DNA of 64,000 nt from NCBI GenBank assembly GCA_947561395.2, contig OX387193.1, positions 16,810,534-16,874,533 on the forward strand, given 5' to 3'. Positions 44,416-55,966 of the stretch are shown here, piece after piece (within the stretch, counting starts at the first letter, position 1; every line of letters starts with the position of its first letter). The notes below the pieces were generated by a model. It was given only the letters and a program-made list of their open reading frames with translations, ran no database searches and was not told the origin of the DNA. The position numbers and the translations under genes were made by a program. The stretch is from Buxus sempervirens. Taxonomy: Eukaryota > Streptophyta > Magnoliopsida > Buxales > Buxaceae.

Positions 44416-45555
44416 CACTGTTAGCATGACACCACACCACCATTGCCATTAACACCACCACCACACAACTACCACTAACCTAGTACCAATGCCACCATCA
44501 ACACCACATCACTAATACTTTATAGCAAAAGATAGTTTGTATGGTACCAAACATACTTTTCTAATTTTTATTAAGAAAGTTATTTTCTATTGATGGTTTA
44601 CCAAATTGACCTTCAGTTTCATTTGCTAAAAAGTAACTACAAAACAGCAACTTGGAGAAGTAGCTTTTTGACTTCTAAATTACAGCATTTTAAAAGTCCA
44701 TCCAAACAGCACCGTTGTTTTGTCAGTACCCTTTTAATACTACTTTTTTAAAGTGCAAAAAAATTCGTTTTGAAAGCAAAAACAATTCAAGTTTTATTAA
44801 AGACCATGAAATTTCGCAAATCAATATTTACCTCTTCATAAACCTTGACCCCTGTTACTATGAGCCATATACTTGCAATGGTTTCGATGAAGATTGTTAG
44901 GGTTTAACAAACAAACTTTCTGCTCAAAAGGTCAAAAAGCAACCACGATAAACTAACTTCTAAATAGCAACTTTCCATAAGTCTATATGGAAGCTACCAA
45001 ACATTATTAATTCTTTTGTGTAATATTATACATACATACATTATATATACACACACAAACACACACATATATACATATATAAATACATACATATATACAT
45101 ACATATATACATACATACATACATACATACCATATATATATATGTTTGTGTGTATATATATGCACATATGTGTGTGTGTATTTGGATAGACAATCACAGT
45201 ATTATATTTTATGGACATAATATATTAAATATGTATAATACATTCAACTATATAAGAAATTATTGATTATCCCAACCATTCTTAATTCTTTTTTTGTATT
45301 TCTTTGCTATATATATTTATTGCAAATATAATGAAATTAACTTTTTTTTTATAATTTTATGATATACAACTCAATCAAAATTTGTAGAATCAAAAACAAT
45401 TTTTATATCTAGTAGACTAATAAATATTTTATTGTGACTGAAAATTTATTAGTTTCATTAATAAGTAATAATAATTTTTAAATATATATGGTTCTATTTT
45501 CATTCTTCATTTGGTTTCTTACTTTTTTTTTGCCGAATAATGAGGTGTATATAAA
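44416..45555. other. AT-rich interval with microsatellites
   Basis: No gene is recognised. 45010-45180 is a run of ACAT/ATAC and TATA repeats. 45235-45330 weakly matches 22675-22760 (AAATTATTGATTATC...), another remnant of the same non-autonomous family. Confidence 0.4.
45010..45180. repeat. ACATATAT-type microsatellite
   Basis: Mixed runs of CATA and TATA with ACACACAC words extend over about 170 bases and give a spurious MYVCMYV-rich minus-strand frame. Confidence 0.85.
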
Positions 45556-45845
45556 TGGTAAAAGAAGTGTATAGTAGAGGCTCTGATCTAACCTGAGCAA
45601 ATAACAAAAATTACACTGATGTACAAGCACTACTATGTGCACCACATGCCCCATCCCACAACAAAAGATTCAATGTACAATTTTAGAAAGACCATCTATT
45701 GTAGCAGAACTAGATCTTCCATTACAATTGAAGGCCGCTACAAACTCAAAAAGATAGCCATCACCCCTGACAAACTAAAATCCCAGCCATCACCCTAAAA
45801 CCTAAGTAAAATTTGAGAAGCAACATGATTGCCATCCATCATTTG

Positions 45846-46683
45846 TGTTAGATCTGTTAGTGATATACCAAGATGAACACAAGGAGATTTTTAACGAGGT
45901 TCGGTATTAACCTACTCCTCGGGACCACATCCAGATGATGAACAATCCACTAAAGATCAAAACGATTACAAACACCAATAAGGTCTTACACAATTAAAAG
46001 AATCCCTCTTGAATTTGTCGCCAAAGTGTAGAATCTTCTTTAGGGTCTTGTTCAGCGAGCTCCCTTCGACTTTAAGATAGATTGAACTCCCTTCAATCTA
46101 CAGAGTGCAGCAAGGCTCCCCCTCGACTTATGCATGCATGATTGAACTCCCTTCAATATGCATTTTGTCTTCTCCCGAAGACATCAAATTCTTCTTCCGA
46201 AGAATGATGACATAAAATAATCCTTATCAATCTGTTCTTGAACGTCCAAGAGAGTTAACTGACCATCAAACTCACGTTCATATATATAGCTTGAAAAACA
46301 CTCAACAGATTTGTTAAATGTTGTAACACTGTTACAACTGATAAGGAACAGATAAGATATTCTCTTAACTGTTTTTCCAGATTCGAAATTTCTTATCTGA
46401 AAAAGATAATCTCTTAATTGGATAATATTTATCAGATCAAAGAGATGCAGAACTTATCTGAGAAATCAGAATTAATTTAAATCTCTGTTAACTTAGAGAT
46501 AAGAATTAATTCACACTTTAAAGAGATAAGGTTGAATCATGTTAACCACTATCTTTAAAGAGATAAGACAAAATCAGTTTAACAACTATCTTATCAAACA
46601 ACCTACGAATTTCAAAAAGTTTCTCAGCAAATATCTGGTCAACAAAATTAATGCCACATCATCAAAAGCCAACATACTTAACA
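45846..46683 (-). mobile_element. Solo LTR, copia-like, perfect TSD, empty site known
   Basis: The 838-bp unit starts TGTTAGATCTG and ends ACATACTTAACA and is flanked by ATTTG on both sides (45841-45845, 46684-46688). The other copy of the block has a single ATTTG at this place (26426-26430). Read on the minus strand it starts TGTTAAGTATGTTGGC and ends near AACCTCGTTAAAAATCTCC, the style of copia LTRs, so minus orientation is likely. No internal domain remains. Confidence 0.93.
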
Positions 46684-46960
46684 ATTTGGTTTCTTACCTA
46701 TGCCCCTTAAAAATTTAAAAGACGTCAATGTCCCTTAACTACCCACTATGCCTATATAGAATGACCCTTATATAATTTAAAAGATCGTGATATCCCTTGA
46801 ATAATTACTCACAACAAAAAATTCACATACGAAAAAATTTATTTGTGAGTAATTGCATAACGTCCTTTTAATTTTTTTTTTAATGGCATTCTAAGGAAAC
46901 ACGCATGGTGGATAATTAGGTGATATTTTAGTCTTTTAAACTTTTAAGGGGTATAGTGAG
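46684..46960. repeat. Inverted-repeat element, fourth member, right end truncated
   Basis: Same element as 26426-26726, but the right end stops at TATAGTGAG without GAAACCAAAT. Its left end is the target of the solo LTR. Confidence 0.65.
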
Positions 46961-47673
46961 ATTGGCTCAGAATCTTCTGTATTATCTTTATAGTAATAAT
47001 AGATATATAAGAGAAGTTAGGAGATTCTCGCCTGACATTTGGTTTCTTGCTATGTCCTTTATAAGTTCAAAAGACTTTAATGTTCTTTAAATTCTCACTG
47101 TCTAATTCTTTAAGTTGCCCTTAAATAAAGTTAAGGCTATTATATCCCCTCATTAATTATTCATAATTAATAATTAATTTTTAATATACATGTGAATTGC
47201 ACGTGTACCCACTAGTATATATGAAAGTGCACGCAAGGAAATCCAAGAGATGTAATAATTTAACCAATAAACTCAAAAGATGTAATAAAGTGGAGTGTCA
47301 TTTTTTTTTTTTGATAGGTAAAAAGCGGAGTGTCATTGCATATAAGGGATTTAACAATGGAAGCTTAGATATGTAACATTGCACAACTATCATGCTCAAA
47401 GAATAATAAGGCAATAAATCCAGGAGACATGCTATTTATAGTCGAAGCCTACATTCAATTCCTATAGACTTCTCCAAGTCCTAAGGTTTCACTGTCAATT
47501 ATTTTTTTTGGTTCATCCAAAACCTATACACATCGGGTTACAAGGGCTCGTTGAAACCTCAATACATTGTCGGTTTCACAAAGGATCACTGGAAGCTCTG
47601 CACAATGTGTACGCTTCCACCGCAGGTCCAAATCTAAGGATATTTGAGTGAGATAGTCCACTCCGACTCTAAG

Positions 47674-49059
47674 GGATGCTTTTGTGACTAACCAAAAACC
47701 TTGCAATTAAATAAATGGAAGAAACTTATCTCTAAGAAGGAAAAAGTCTCCTCTTTGATGTGCATGTCTCTTGTGGGCGTGCTCCAAGTGATCTCCTCCT
47801 CCTCCATGCGGGTTAGATGCTTCGATAATATTGATGCCAACACTAGCGAGGAGAGAGGGTTTAGTTTAGGAAATATTTGCTGATAAGGAATTGCCAGCCT
47901 AAGTGAAGCTTGAGAGAAAGCTTAGTTGTTCTCAATTAGCCTATAAAATTTGTGAGAACAAGTTGGTAAACTTAGAAATGTTTTATTATTGATTGGAGTC
48001 TCTCTAGGTTATTTGGTAAGTCTCTCAAAAGATGACTCAAATATTTATAGTTAAAATTGTGCAAAGGCTATAAACAGCTAGTCTCACATTGTCAAAGTTG
48101 TCAATTAATTGAGAAGGCCAGCAGATCTTCCAATGGTCAAAACGGGTTAAAGAAACAGCCTGTCAATTTGCTTGATTAGGCTTGTCAATTAATCAATAAC
48201 CTTGGCTTGATTGAAATGCATAGGGTCTTCCTCTTGGGAATCTTGATCGAGATTTCGTTGATTAATCAGTTAATTGGGATTTAATTGAGATCTGTTGATT
48301 AATCGGTGGGATTAATAAAGACTCCTCGCCTGCAAAATCCTACTCTTGAGAACCTTAGTCAAGGTGGTATGATTAATCAGTGGGATTAATTAACACTCCT
48401 TGTCTGTGCCGAGAGCACTGTACCCTTAATGAAAGCTTCTACCAATTAATTGGTGAGACTAATCGACAGTTCCAGGTTCAGTCTAAAACCTTCAAAATTT
48501 TCTAATTTAAATCTAATTAAATATAAACCAAACCTAAGGGTTTCCTGCTAATCTAGGTTTCATATCTATGGATGATGGAACTCTTGATCTTTATGTGTTG
48601 CTTGCCATGCTTGGATGTGGAGGTCTTCAATTTTTATACATGCTCCAGTGATGCCCAAAAGACAGACATCCTATACACCATACGGTCATGGAATCAACAA
48701 TAGTAACCTAGAGGGAGTGCATAAATCTGACTGTGACACTAAGAATAAGAATAAAGAGGAATGGGGTGGTCGATCATACGAGGAGGCCCCGTCCAAAAAT
48801 GTCATATCCCCCTCTTCCCCACCATTCTCTCTCCTGTCAATGTGAGCGGAAGCCAAACATGCCCTCATCTCTTCTCCCTCTGTTCTCTCTCTCCCCCCGC
48901 TTTTCTCTGTGTGCAAATAACATGAAAAGAACTCATTCTCATTGCTATATGGATGTGGCAAGATGATTCTTAACAAACAAAAAATGTAAGTGGGGATGAC
49001 AGAAGTGCGTTACATTAGCAATTTGATGTTCTTTCGTATTTTTTCTGAAGATGCTGATG
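47674..49059. other. Anonymous stretch, probably an old LTR in part
   Basis: Repeated words such as GATTAATCGGTGGGATTAAT (48296-48400) recall copia LTR sequence, but no paired ends were found. Open frames at 47701-47883 and 48615-48845 are not recognised. Confidence 0.3.
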
Positions 49060-49215
49060 GCAATAGGTTGAGATGGTTTGGGCGTATATATTGAAAACCT
49101 TGGGAGGAGGTTGTGAGAAGGTAAGTGAGGTTGCAAATTGAAAGATAAAAAGTGGTAGAGAGGAAGACCAGAACAGACCTAAATGGACTTGACCAGAAAT
49201 GATTTATTGCACATA
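49060..49215 (+). pseudogene. Remnant of a LINE-type reverse transcriptase C-terminus (RTE-like)
   Basis: Plus-strand translation over shifting frames gives LRWFGRIY, KPWEEVVRR and SGRGRP-like words. This is the pattern R-W-F-G-H-V...R-R-V...R-G-R-P found at the C-terminus of RTE-type reverse transcriptases in plants. It has stops and frameshifts and is only about 150 bases long. It lies just upstream of the PSF1 exon. Confidence 0.4.
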
Positions 49216-49550
49216 ATATGATGAAGATATAGGTTTTTAAACATATTGGGATGGCAGAATGTAACTTCTGTTACTGTCCCTGCTAGTAAGGCATTTTGTT
49301 GTTGTTGTTGTTTTAGAAGAATAATTGAGATAGTGGGATTTTGTACTTGCTGTAGTTCCCTTGGCACGTAATATTTAACACAATCTTGTGTGCTTTTTTG
49401 TTCTTTGAAATGCTTACATGGTTGCTTTTAGCCATTTGAGAATATAGCATTGGCCAAGGAATTCCGCACTGGGGATGTATGGGAGAAAGGCATCTGAGCT
49501 TTTGAAAGAACTTTCCTGCAGCGAATCTGGACAACTCAAAGCCTTCAACG

Positions 49551-49600
49551 TCTCTCTCTCTCTATCTCTCTCTCTGTGCTTGTGTGTGTGTGTGTGTTTT
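49551..49600. repeat. (TC)n/(TG)n microsatellite
   Basis: A CT run followed by TGTGTGTGTG lies directly after the PSF1 exon 1 border. The donor of that exon, GTCTCT, is thus part of the repeat and is weak. Confidence 0.9.
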
Positions 49601-50150
49601 TACTTTTTGGCTCCTGGGTTGACCTTCTTTAAACAGCTGATGGACCAACTCCATATTTGTTTATACATGAAGTATGTTAATTATGTTCTTCATGCCTTCT
49701 TTCTAGGGCATCAATTTAAGTGGAGAAAATTTTCTAATGGATCAATTTGCCTTAATTTGCTTCCAAAATGGCAACAGAAATAAAAATGATGATTATGTAC
49801 TTTCTTTCTGATGGAGTTGAAGAAGCTTCTTTCCTAGTGTATGAGATTTGATTGGGGAATGAGGAACTCCTGGAAATGCTCATCTACATGTTTGAGGTCT
49901 CACCTGTTATTTGACTTGCTACTATCAATGCACAAGGACATCATGTGTTAACTCAGCAGTCAGAAGGTTTGGATGTGCTAATGCCACAAACTGGAATTGA
50001 AATTGGGACTTGAACTGTTGTATGCCCATTACTTCTAAATAGCATTCATTGTCCCACTCAAAGGATTTGGTAAACCAAATATGAAATGCATACAAAATTG
50101 CTTCAGGGATGATATCGATTTGACTATGGTAAATCCTCCTTCTCTCAAAT

Positions 50151-51221
50151 ATGTACATCTGGATGCAGCTGAGAAATTTACCCAAAAAGTTTCAAGATAC
50201 GGCCATTATCGGTGAACTGGCGAACCTGTTTGGGGAGATGCTGGAATCGGAGGTCAATAATGAAGTGTTGGAAGCTTCGGTAGCCTGTGCGAGAATCAAG
50301 ATGCCACTAAATCAACCGATCCCCTCTGGGATACATTTCCAGGTCAGTTCAAGTGAGTGTATCTGGGTAGATTTCTGTTTTGAAAACCTACCGCCATTTT
50401 GCTGGTCCTGTGGGCTTCTTGGGCATACCGTCCTGCGTTGTGATAGCCCTTTCAAGGCTGAGCAGGAGGGTAGTTCTAACCATGAATGCAGGAAATACTC
50501 CGGCTCGCTAAAGGCTCCCATGACGCGTCGGAAAAACCCCTTGGTGAGAACGCCGCCGGTGAAAGAGCAGACTGCATCACAGCTCAGGCCTGAAGAAGAC
50601 GGAACCACCAAACCGGACCGTGACTCGGGAAAGCAGACTCAGGAAGGTGGACACTCGGGCCATGAATCGTCTCCCAGCCCTCAACTCGGCGGCAACTCGG
50701 ACGCTGATCTCCTGCAGGTTCGATTGACAGATCTGCCAGGCGATGCGACTGGAGTAGGCTCCGAGGGATGCGGTGTCCTCCTCGGGGCGGGTGGCAAGCC
50801 AGCTGGCGCAGCGATAGAAGAAAAATCTATTCCCGCTGAAGGCTGGCGGGAAAGTCTGGGGCCGAGATGGGCTGGGCCCAATTTACTTGTATCAAATTTT
50901 TTTTCTTTCTGTGCTCAGCCCATGAGCATTGACCCAAGTATAGTCCTTAATGCTTCCCCCCATCTGACGATCCATGAAGTAACCCAGCCCACCCATATGT
51001 CTGTTGACTTCCCACCAAGTCTAGCCCGACCTAAACGTAAACCCAAACCCATAACCAGTGCCACACCCAAAGAAAGCCCAACCCTCTACCTTCACAGGGA
51101 GGAAGAGCCCCATCTCCCTAAGAAGAGAAAATTTTCCAAGTCTCTGTTCGCAGTTGGCAATTCTTCCTCTACATCAGAAAACCCCTCCCCTCCTCCCATC
51201 CCCATCTCCTTTCCACCTTGA
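50151..51221 (+). CDS. LINE ORF1 protein (DUF4283 and CCHC zinc knuckle), 5'-truncated
   Basis: The frame of 356 residues starts MYIWMQLRNLPKKF, which in relatives is an internal position of the DUF4283 domain, so the true start is lost. A complete knuckle, CWSCGLLGHTVLRC, is at about residues 83-96. The rest is Pro/Ser/charged and unconserved, ending PIPISFPP. The protein would bind LINE RNA in the transposition complex. The stop TGA (51219-51221) overlaps the ORF2 ATG as TGATG. Confidence 0.85.
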   Translation: MYIWMQLRNLPKKFQDTAIIGELANLFGEMLESEVNNEVLEASVACARIKMPLNQPIPSGIHFQVSSSECIWVDFCFENLPPFCWSCGLLGHTVLRCDSPFKAEQEGSSNHECRKYSGSLKAPMTRRKNPLVRTPPVKEQTASQLRPEEDGTTKPDRDSGKQTQEGGHSGHESSPSPQLGGNSDADLLQVRLTDLPGDATGVGSEGCGVLLGAGGKPAGAAIEEKSIPAEGWRESLGPRWAGPNLLVSNFFSFCAQPMSIDPSIVLNASPHLTIHEVTQPTHMSVDFPPSLARPKRKPKPITSATPKESPTLYLHREEEPHLPKKRKFSKSLFAVGNSSSTSENPSPPPIPISFPP

Positions 51222-54200
51222 TGAAAATTCTTGCTTGGAATTGTCGGGGCCTTGGGCGGCCGCCGACAAAACTCCACCTGCGTAACTTGTTACGTATAAA
51301 TAAGCCCAATATTCTTTTGTTATCAGAAACGCTTCTTAATGCTAAATCATCTGATTTTTTTGCTAGGAAGTTAGGCTTCCCTCACTTTTGGTGGTCCGCG
51401 GCTAAGGATCAAGCGGAAGGTTATGGTGTTTTTTGGGATGATAGTTGTTCGGTGGACGTCATGTTTGCCCATACCTGGTGTGTGCATCTGGCGATATCTG
51501 CCAAATTGATCCATTTTGAAGTGTCGTTCGTGCATACCAGCTCTAATATCCAAATTCAAGAGTCTCAATGGGAATTCCTCAAGGTCATCAAATCAAGGTG
51601 TTTGGTTCCATGGTGTGCTATAGGGGATTTTAATGTCGTTTTGTACAGTCATGAGAAACTTGGGGGTAATCAGATACAGACCAAAAAAGCCCAACAATTC
51701 TTGGATTTCATTAATGAGTGTGGGCTCGTGGATGTTCCCAGTAAAGGCATGAAGTTCTCCTGGTGTAATGGGCGTGCAGGGCTTGGCCGAATCAAGGAAA
51801 AGATAGACCGTGTGCTTGGGTGCATTGAGTGGATTAACCTGTTTCCCAATGTTTTGGTTTGGCAGGACCCAATTCTAGGGTCTGACCATACCCCCCTTTG
51901 CATAACTCTTAATAGTGAGCGGCCTCGGAAGAAGACCAACTTATTCCGATTTGAGAAATACTGGATTGAGGAAGACCACTGTCTTCAAACAATTCAGAAG
52001 AGTTGGGAGCGTGGATATGGGAATTGGCAAAGAAAATTAGGAAAGCTCAAAAGCGACCTGCGTCACTGGAGCAAGTCCTCGCTTGGAGATCTCAATAAAA
52101 GGGCCGGCGCGTTATATGAAGAACTCAAATGGGCCCAGAAACAGCTTGAGTCCAGAAATGATTCCCACCTGTTACATAGAGAACAAGAGTTACAGAGACA
52201 ATATTTCAAAGTCCTCAAAGCCCAAGAACAATACTGGATGCAGCGGTCAAGGATTAAGTGGCTACGTGAAGGGGATCTCAATACAAAATTTTTCCACTTA
52301 TCTACGGTTACTCGCAAGCAGAAAAATAGAATCGTCTCTATCAGAAATGATTTCAATGAAGAGGTAACCGACTGTAGGGAAGTGGAACAAACAATTGTGG
52401 ACTATTACCAAGGTATGTACAATGCTGACAATATTGAACGGGACTTCTCCTTTCTCAGTTTACTACCCACGACCATTACTGATGCGGATAATGCAGGGCT
52501 GACTCGGGGCGTTTTCGGAGGAAGAGATTTGGGTCACTATAAAGAAAATGGGAGCGCTTAAAAGTCCTGGACCCGATGGGTTCCAAGGAATTTTTTTCCA
52601 AACCTATTGGGACATTATCAAACATGAAGTCTGTCAGGTGGTCGCTGGGTTTTTCAATGGGGGTTTCTTTGAACCCGAACTAAACTATACTCACATTGTC
52701 TTGATACCCAAGATTGAAAATCCTAGAAGACCCTCTGATTTCAGACCGATTAGTCTCTGTAATTTTATATATAAAATTATTTCTAGAATCCTTGTTGACA
52801 GACTTAGGCCAATCATGCAGAAACTCATATCACCTAATCAAAGTGCCTTTGTTCCTGGCCGTGTGATTCAAGACAATATATTTGCGGCCAATGAGTTATA
52901 CCATACCATAAAATCTAAAAAAAAAGGCAAAAATCGTGGTCTGTTTGCGGTTAAACTGGATTTGGCCAAAGCTTACGATAGACTTAACTGGGACTTCATC
53001 CAGCACACCATGCAAGCTTTTGGGTTTAACCAGACCTTTGTCAATATGATCATGTGGTGTATAACTTCGGTCTCTTATTCTGTTCTGGTCAACGGATCCC
53101 CATGTGGTAAAATCAAACCTTCTAGGGGGATCCGGCAGGGTGATCCCATTTCCCCATTCATCTTCATACTCACCCAACAAGTGTTGTCTTTTGCCCTCAC
53201 AAAAGCTGAAAATGAACATATCATTCATGGTATCAAAGCCTCTAACTTTGCTGACTCCATCAATCACTTACTTTTTGCAGATGATCTTCTCCTCTTCGGT
53301 CATGCAAATCCTGCGAATATCTCTAATATTTTGCAAATCATTGACCACTTTGTGGATTTGGCAGGGCACAAGCTGAATAGGGACAAATCGGAACTGTATC
53401 TCAGTCCTTGTATCATTGGAGCTGAGAGAGGCAGGGTCGCAAGGCTATTCGGCATTAGACCAGTATTGGTACCAGGTAAGTATCTTGGAATTCCAATATT
53501 TATTAATACCCCAAAGTCGTGGCATTTCAGGGAATTAATTCAACGGATCAATCAGCGGCTTGCTGGCTGGAAAGCCAAGCTACTAACTCAGGCGGGTCGG
53601 GCAACGTTGATCAATGCATCCCTGATCAGTACAGCTCAATACGTGATGGGAGCGGTTAAACTTCCAGGTAAGATTCTGGATACCATTGATAGAGAGGCTC
53701 GCGGTTTTTTCTGGTTTAAGAAAGACACGACACGGACCTTCCACACGATTTGTTGGGAAAGGGTCTGTCTCCCCAAGCGGTTGGGTGGCCTCAATATAAA
53801 GGATAGCAAAAAGTTCAACAATGCATTGCTTGCTAAACCCATCTGGTCTCTTAACACTGGTGAGGCTAAACTTTGGAAGATGCTGCTCAAGGCCAAATAT
53901 TATCCTCACACTGATTTTAACGAAGCCCAAGTACCACGCTCCTCCTCATGGCTATGGAAACAGGTATGTAAATCGCGAACTACTTTCAATACCTTCAGCT
54001 CTTGGTCCATCGCGGATGGACATAGCATACTGATCAGTGATCCGAAATGGTGGAATAACCGAGGCCTAGATGATATCCCGTACAGTGACTCCCTTCCAGA
54101 GTTAACGGTCGCTGCTTTGATTGACCAGAACTCAAGAACATGGAACAGGAATGTCCTACTCCAATTCTGGTCTCCACATATCACAGACCAAATATGCTGC

Positions 54201-55324
54201 ATCCCCATCAGTAAGTATGCCACAAAGGATAAACTCATTTGGCATGGTACCAGTTCTGGGAAGTTCTCTGTGTCGTCCACCTACACCATGTTAGCTGGGT
54301 ATGTTGATTCTACCTCCAATGCTCATGAAGACAAGAAATGGCTTGCATTATGGCACATCCCCACCCCCCAGAAAATCAAACTCTTCATCTGGAAAATGCT
54401 CTGGAATGGCAACTCTACGAATGAAATTCTGCACTCCAGACTTGGTAGACCAGTTGCGGAATGTCCTCTTTGCCTAGATGAGCCCGAATCTTCTGATCAC
54501 CTCTTCTTTAAGTGTGATTTCATACGTGCTCTATGGTTCGGTTGTATGGGTGGTAGGCTTCCTTCTTTAAATTCGGTGTCTGGTACCAAAGAATGGATAT
54601 TCAATTCATTGATGCTAATGGAAGGTAGGAGTGACCATATGGCTGCCTGGGCAAACCTCTGCTGGGCCATATGGCTCACCAGGAATAAGTCTATTTTTGA
54701 GAATGTCCCACCGTCCATCCATCTTACTTCGTCTCTCTTTTTCTATCTTCAGGAAGACTCCAAACAGCTATCAAAGAAACAATCTCCCATCAGAAGCAGG
54801 CAGGAAGTGTTTATCCAATGGCTCCTACCTCAGGCGGGTTGGTTTAAAGTTAACGTCGATGGTGCGGCTAGGGGGGCTCCGGGTGAGGCTGCTATTGGAG
54901 TTGCGGTACGTGATGAAGATGGAAGAGTCAAATGTGCTGTGGCTCTCTCTATCGGTACAACTGATGCGCTGCATGCAGAGGCTATGGCTGTAGTCGAAGG
55001 ACTCAGGTGTGCTCTGGCGATCAATGCTCCGAAAGTGCTTATTGAAAGTGATTCTCAAGTAATAGTAAGCGCGCTCACCAACCCCAGATCGACTATTTGG
55101 CGGATCGACCATATACTCGATGAGCTAGACATTTATGTTCCTTTTTCCCGGCTATTCAGATCTCTAAAGTGTACCGTGAAGCTAATTCGCTTGCTGATGG
55201 TTTGGCAAACTTTGCCCTTAACTGTTTTTCTTGTTGTTGGCTGAATAAGGTGCCTCCGATGTTGGATCACCTTGTTCATGCAGATTGTATGGGTAGATCT
55301 ACCCCTCGCTTGGTTCCATTTTAA
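51221..55324 (+). pseudogene. LINE ORF2 polyprotein (endonuclease, reverse transcriptase, RNase H) with two frameshifts
   Basis: Starting MKILAWNCRGLG, the endonuclease keeps LLLSETLL, GDFNVV and GSDHTPL. The frame shifts by one base at the GGGG run near 52507 and continues AFSEEEIW. The reverse transcriptase has PGPDGF, LIPKIENPRRPSDFRPISL, VKLDLAKAYDRLNW, RGIRQGDPISPF and the catalytic FADD (about 53277). A zf-RVT domain follows with CPLCLDEPESSDHLFFKC. RNase H begins VNVDGAARG (54850) with HAEAMAVVEGL and IESDSQVI. A second one-base shift at the T5 run near 55145 leads into REANSLADGLANFAL and the stop TAA at 55322. Apart from these two shifts all motifs are intact, suggesting a young copy or sequencing indels. 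Confidence 0.88.
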
Positions 55325-55372
55325 TCTAAATCCTTATATGGGTTGACTTTCAAAAAAAAAAGTTCACTGCAG

Positions 55373-55525
55373 AAGCAATTATCTGACTCTCAGAGAAAGC
55401 AATTACTAGCACTTCTCACGCCTTCAAGATCATCCCCAAAGGATATATTTGTTGCTTTAGTGAGGACAAAGAATATTGATCAGATTGCCACCAGGGTCAT
55501 GGAATATCCTCCACTACCCATTTGA
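55373..55525 (+). other. Unidentified exon-like open frame after the LINE
   Basis: Directly after the LINE tail, CACTGCAG looks like a splice acceptor. The following 50 codons read KQLSDSQRKQLLALLTPSRS and continue through DIFVALVRTKNI to a TGA. Composition is protein-like, with heptad-like Leu spacing at the start. I do not recognise the family; it is not part of PSF1 as I know it. Ten bases later a TRIM element starts. Confidence 0.3.
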
Positions 55526-55534
55526 AAGAGTCAT

Positions 55535-55966
55535 TGTAACAACCCAACGCAGCGATGTATTTTCCGCTTTGGGCTTAAGCCTAAACAATTTTGTCTCCAA
55601 AAGGCACATCACTACATTAAGTGTCCTTCTTGATTCTTATGCCTTACCTGGATTTCATTAGTTTCGGATGTAGGATTGAGATGTTACAATCTCTTCCCCT
55701 TTAGGACTGCACGTTCCTGTGCAGTGGCCTGCCATCGGTCCAACCACCTCCTACGGGCAATGTTAAGACTCACACCAGCTACGAACTATAGGATCCGGAT
55801 CTAGCTCTAATACCATTAGTAATGACCAAATCCAGTGAGGTATTGTCCGCTTTGAGTTTAAGCCCGCATGGTTTTGTCCTAAAAAACACTTTGTTAAGTT
55901 TTTTTTCTCGACTCTTATACCTGACCGAGATTTCATCCATTTCCGATGTGGGATTTAGATATCACA
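55535..55966 (-). mobile_element. Complete TRIM retrotransposon with TSD
   Basis: The 432-bp element is flanked by GTCAT (55530-55534 and 55967-55971). Two direct LTR-like copies, 55535-55688 (TGTAACAACCC..GATGTTACA) and 55818-55966, are about 70% alike. On the minus strand the primer-binding site TGGTATTAGAGC (55815-55804) lies just inside the upstream LTR, close to the initiator tRNA-Met type (one change from TGGTATCAGAGC). A purine tract AAAGGGGAAGAGA lies before the downstream LTR. The 115-129-bp interior encodes nothing. One LTR terminus is changed (AG for TG at 55818). Confidence 0.9.

Larger units (their letters stand above)
45556..47673. repeat. Composite repeat block, part E, second copy
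   Basis: This matches 26141-27500 in the same orientation, with an 838-bp solo LTR inserted at 45846. Similarity stops at CTAAG near 47673, the same point at which the first copy meets the hAT fragment. Confidence 0.85.
50130..55361 (+). mobile_element. Nearly full-length L1-type LINE with RNase H
   Basis: ORF1 (50151-51221) and ORF2 (51221-55324) are followed by a short 3' untranslated region and A10 (55352-55361). ORF2 has endonuclease, reverse transcriptase, zf-RVT and RNase H domains, the order of plant L1 elements. The 5' end of ORF1 is missing, so the copy is probably 5'-truncated. Only two frame breaks were found in ORF2, both next to homopolymer runs. Target duplications were not located. 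It sits inside the PSF1 gene in the same orientation. Confidence 0.9.

Noticed and set aside
44994..45218. Minus-strand frame rich in MYVCMYVYMYV
   Set aside because: It is a microsatellite translation.
52896..53267. Minus-strand frames of 86-124 codons across the LINE at 50-55 kb
   Set aside because: They are antisense of the reverse transcriptase, with no independent motifs.
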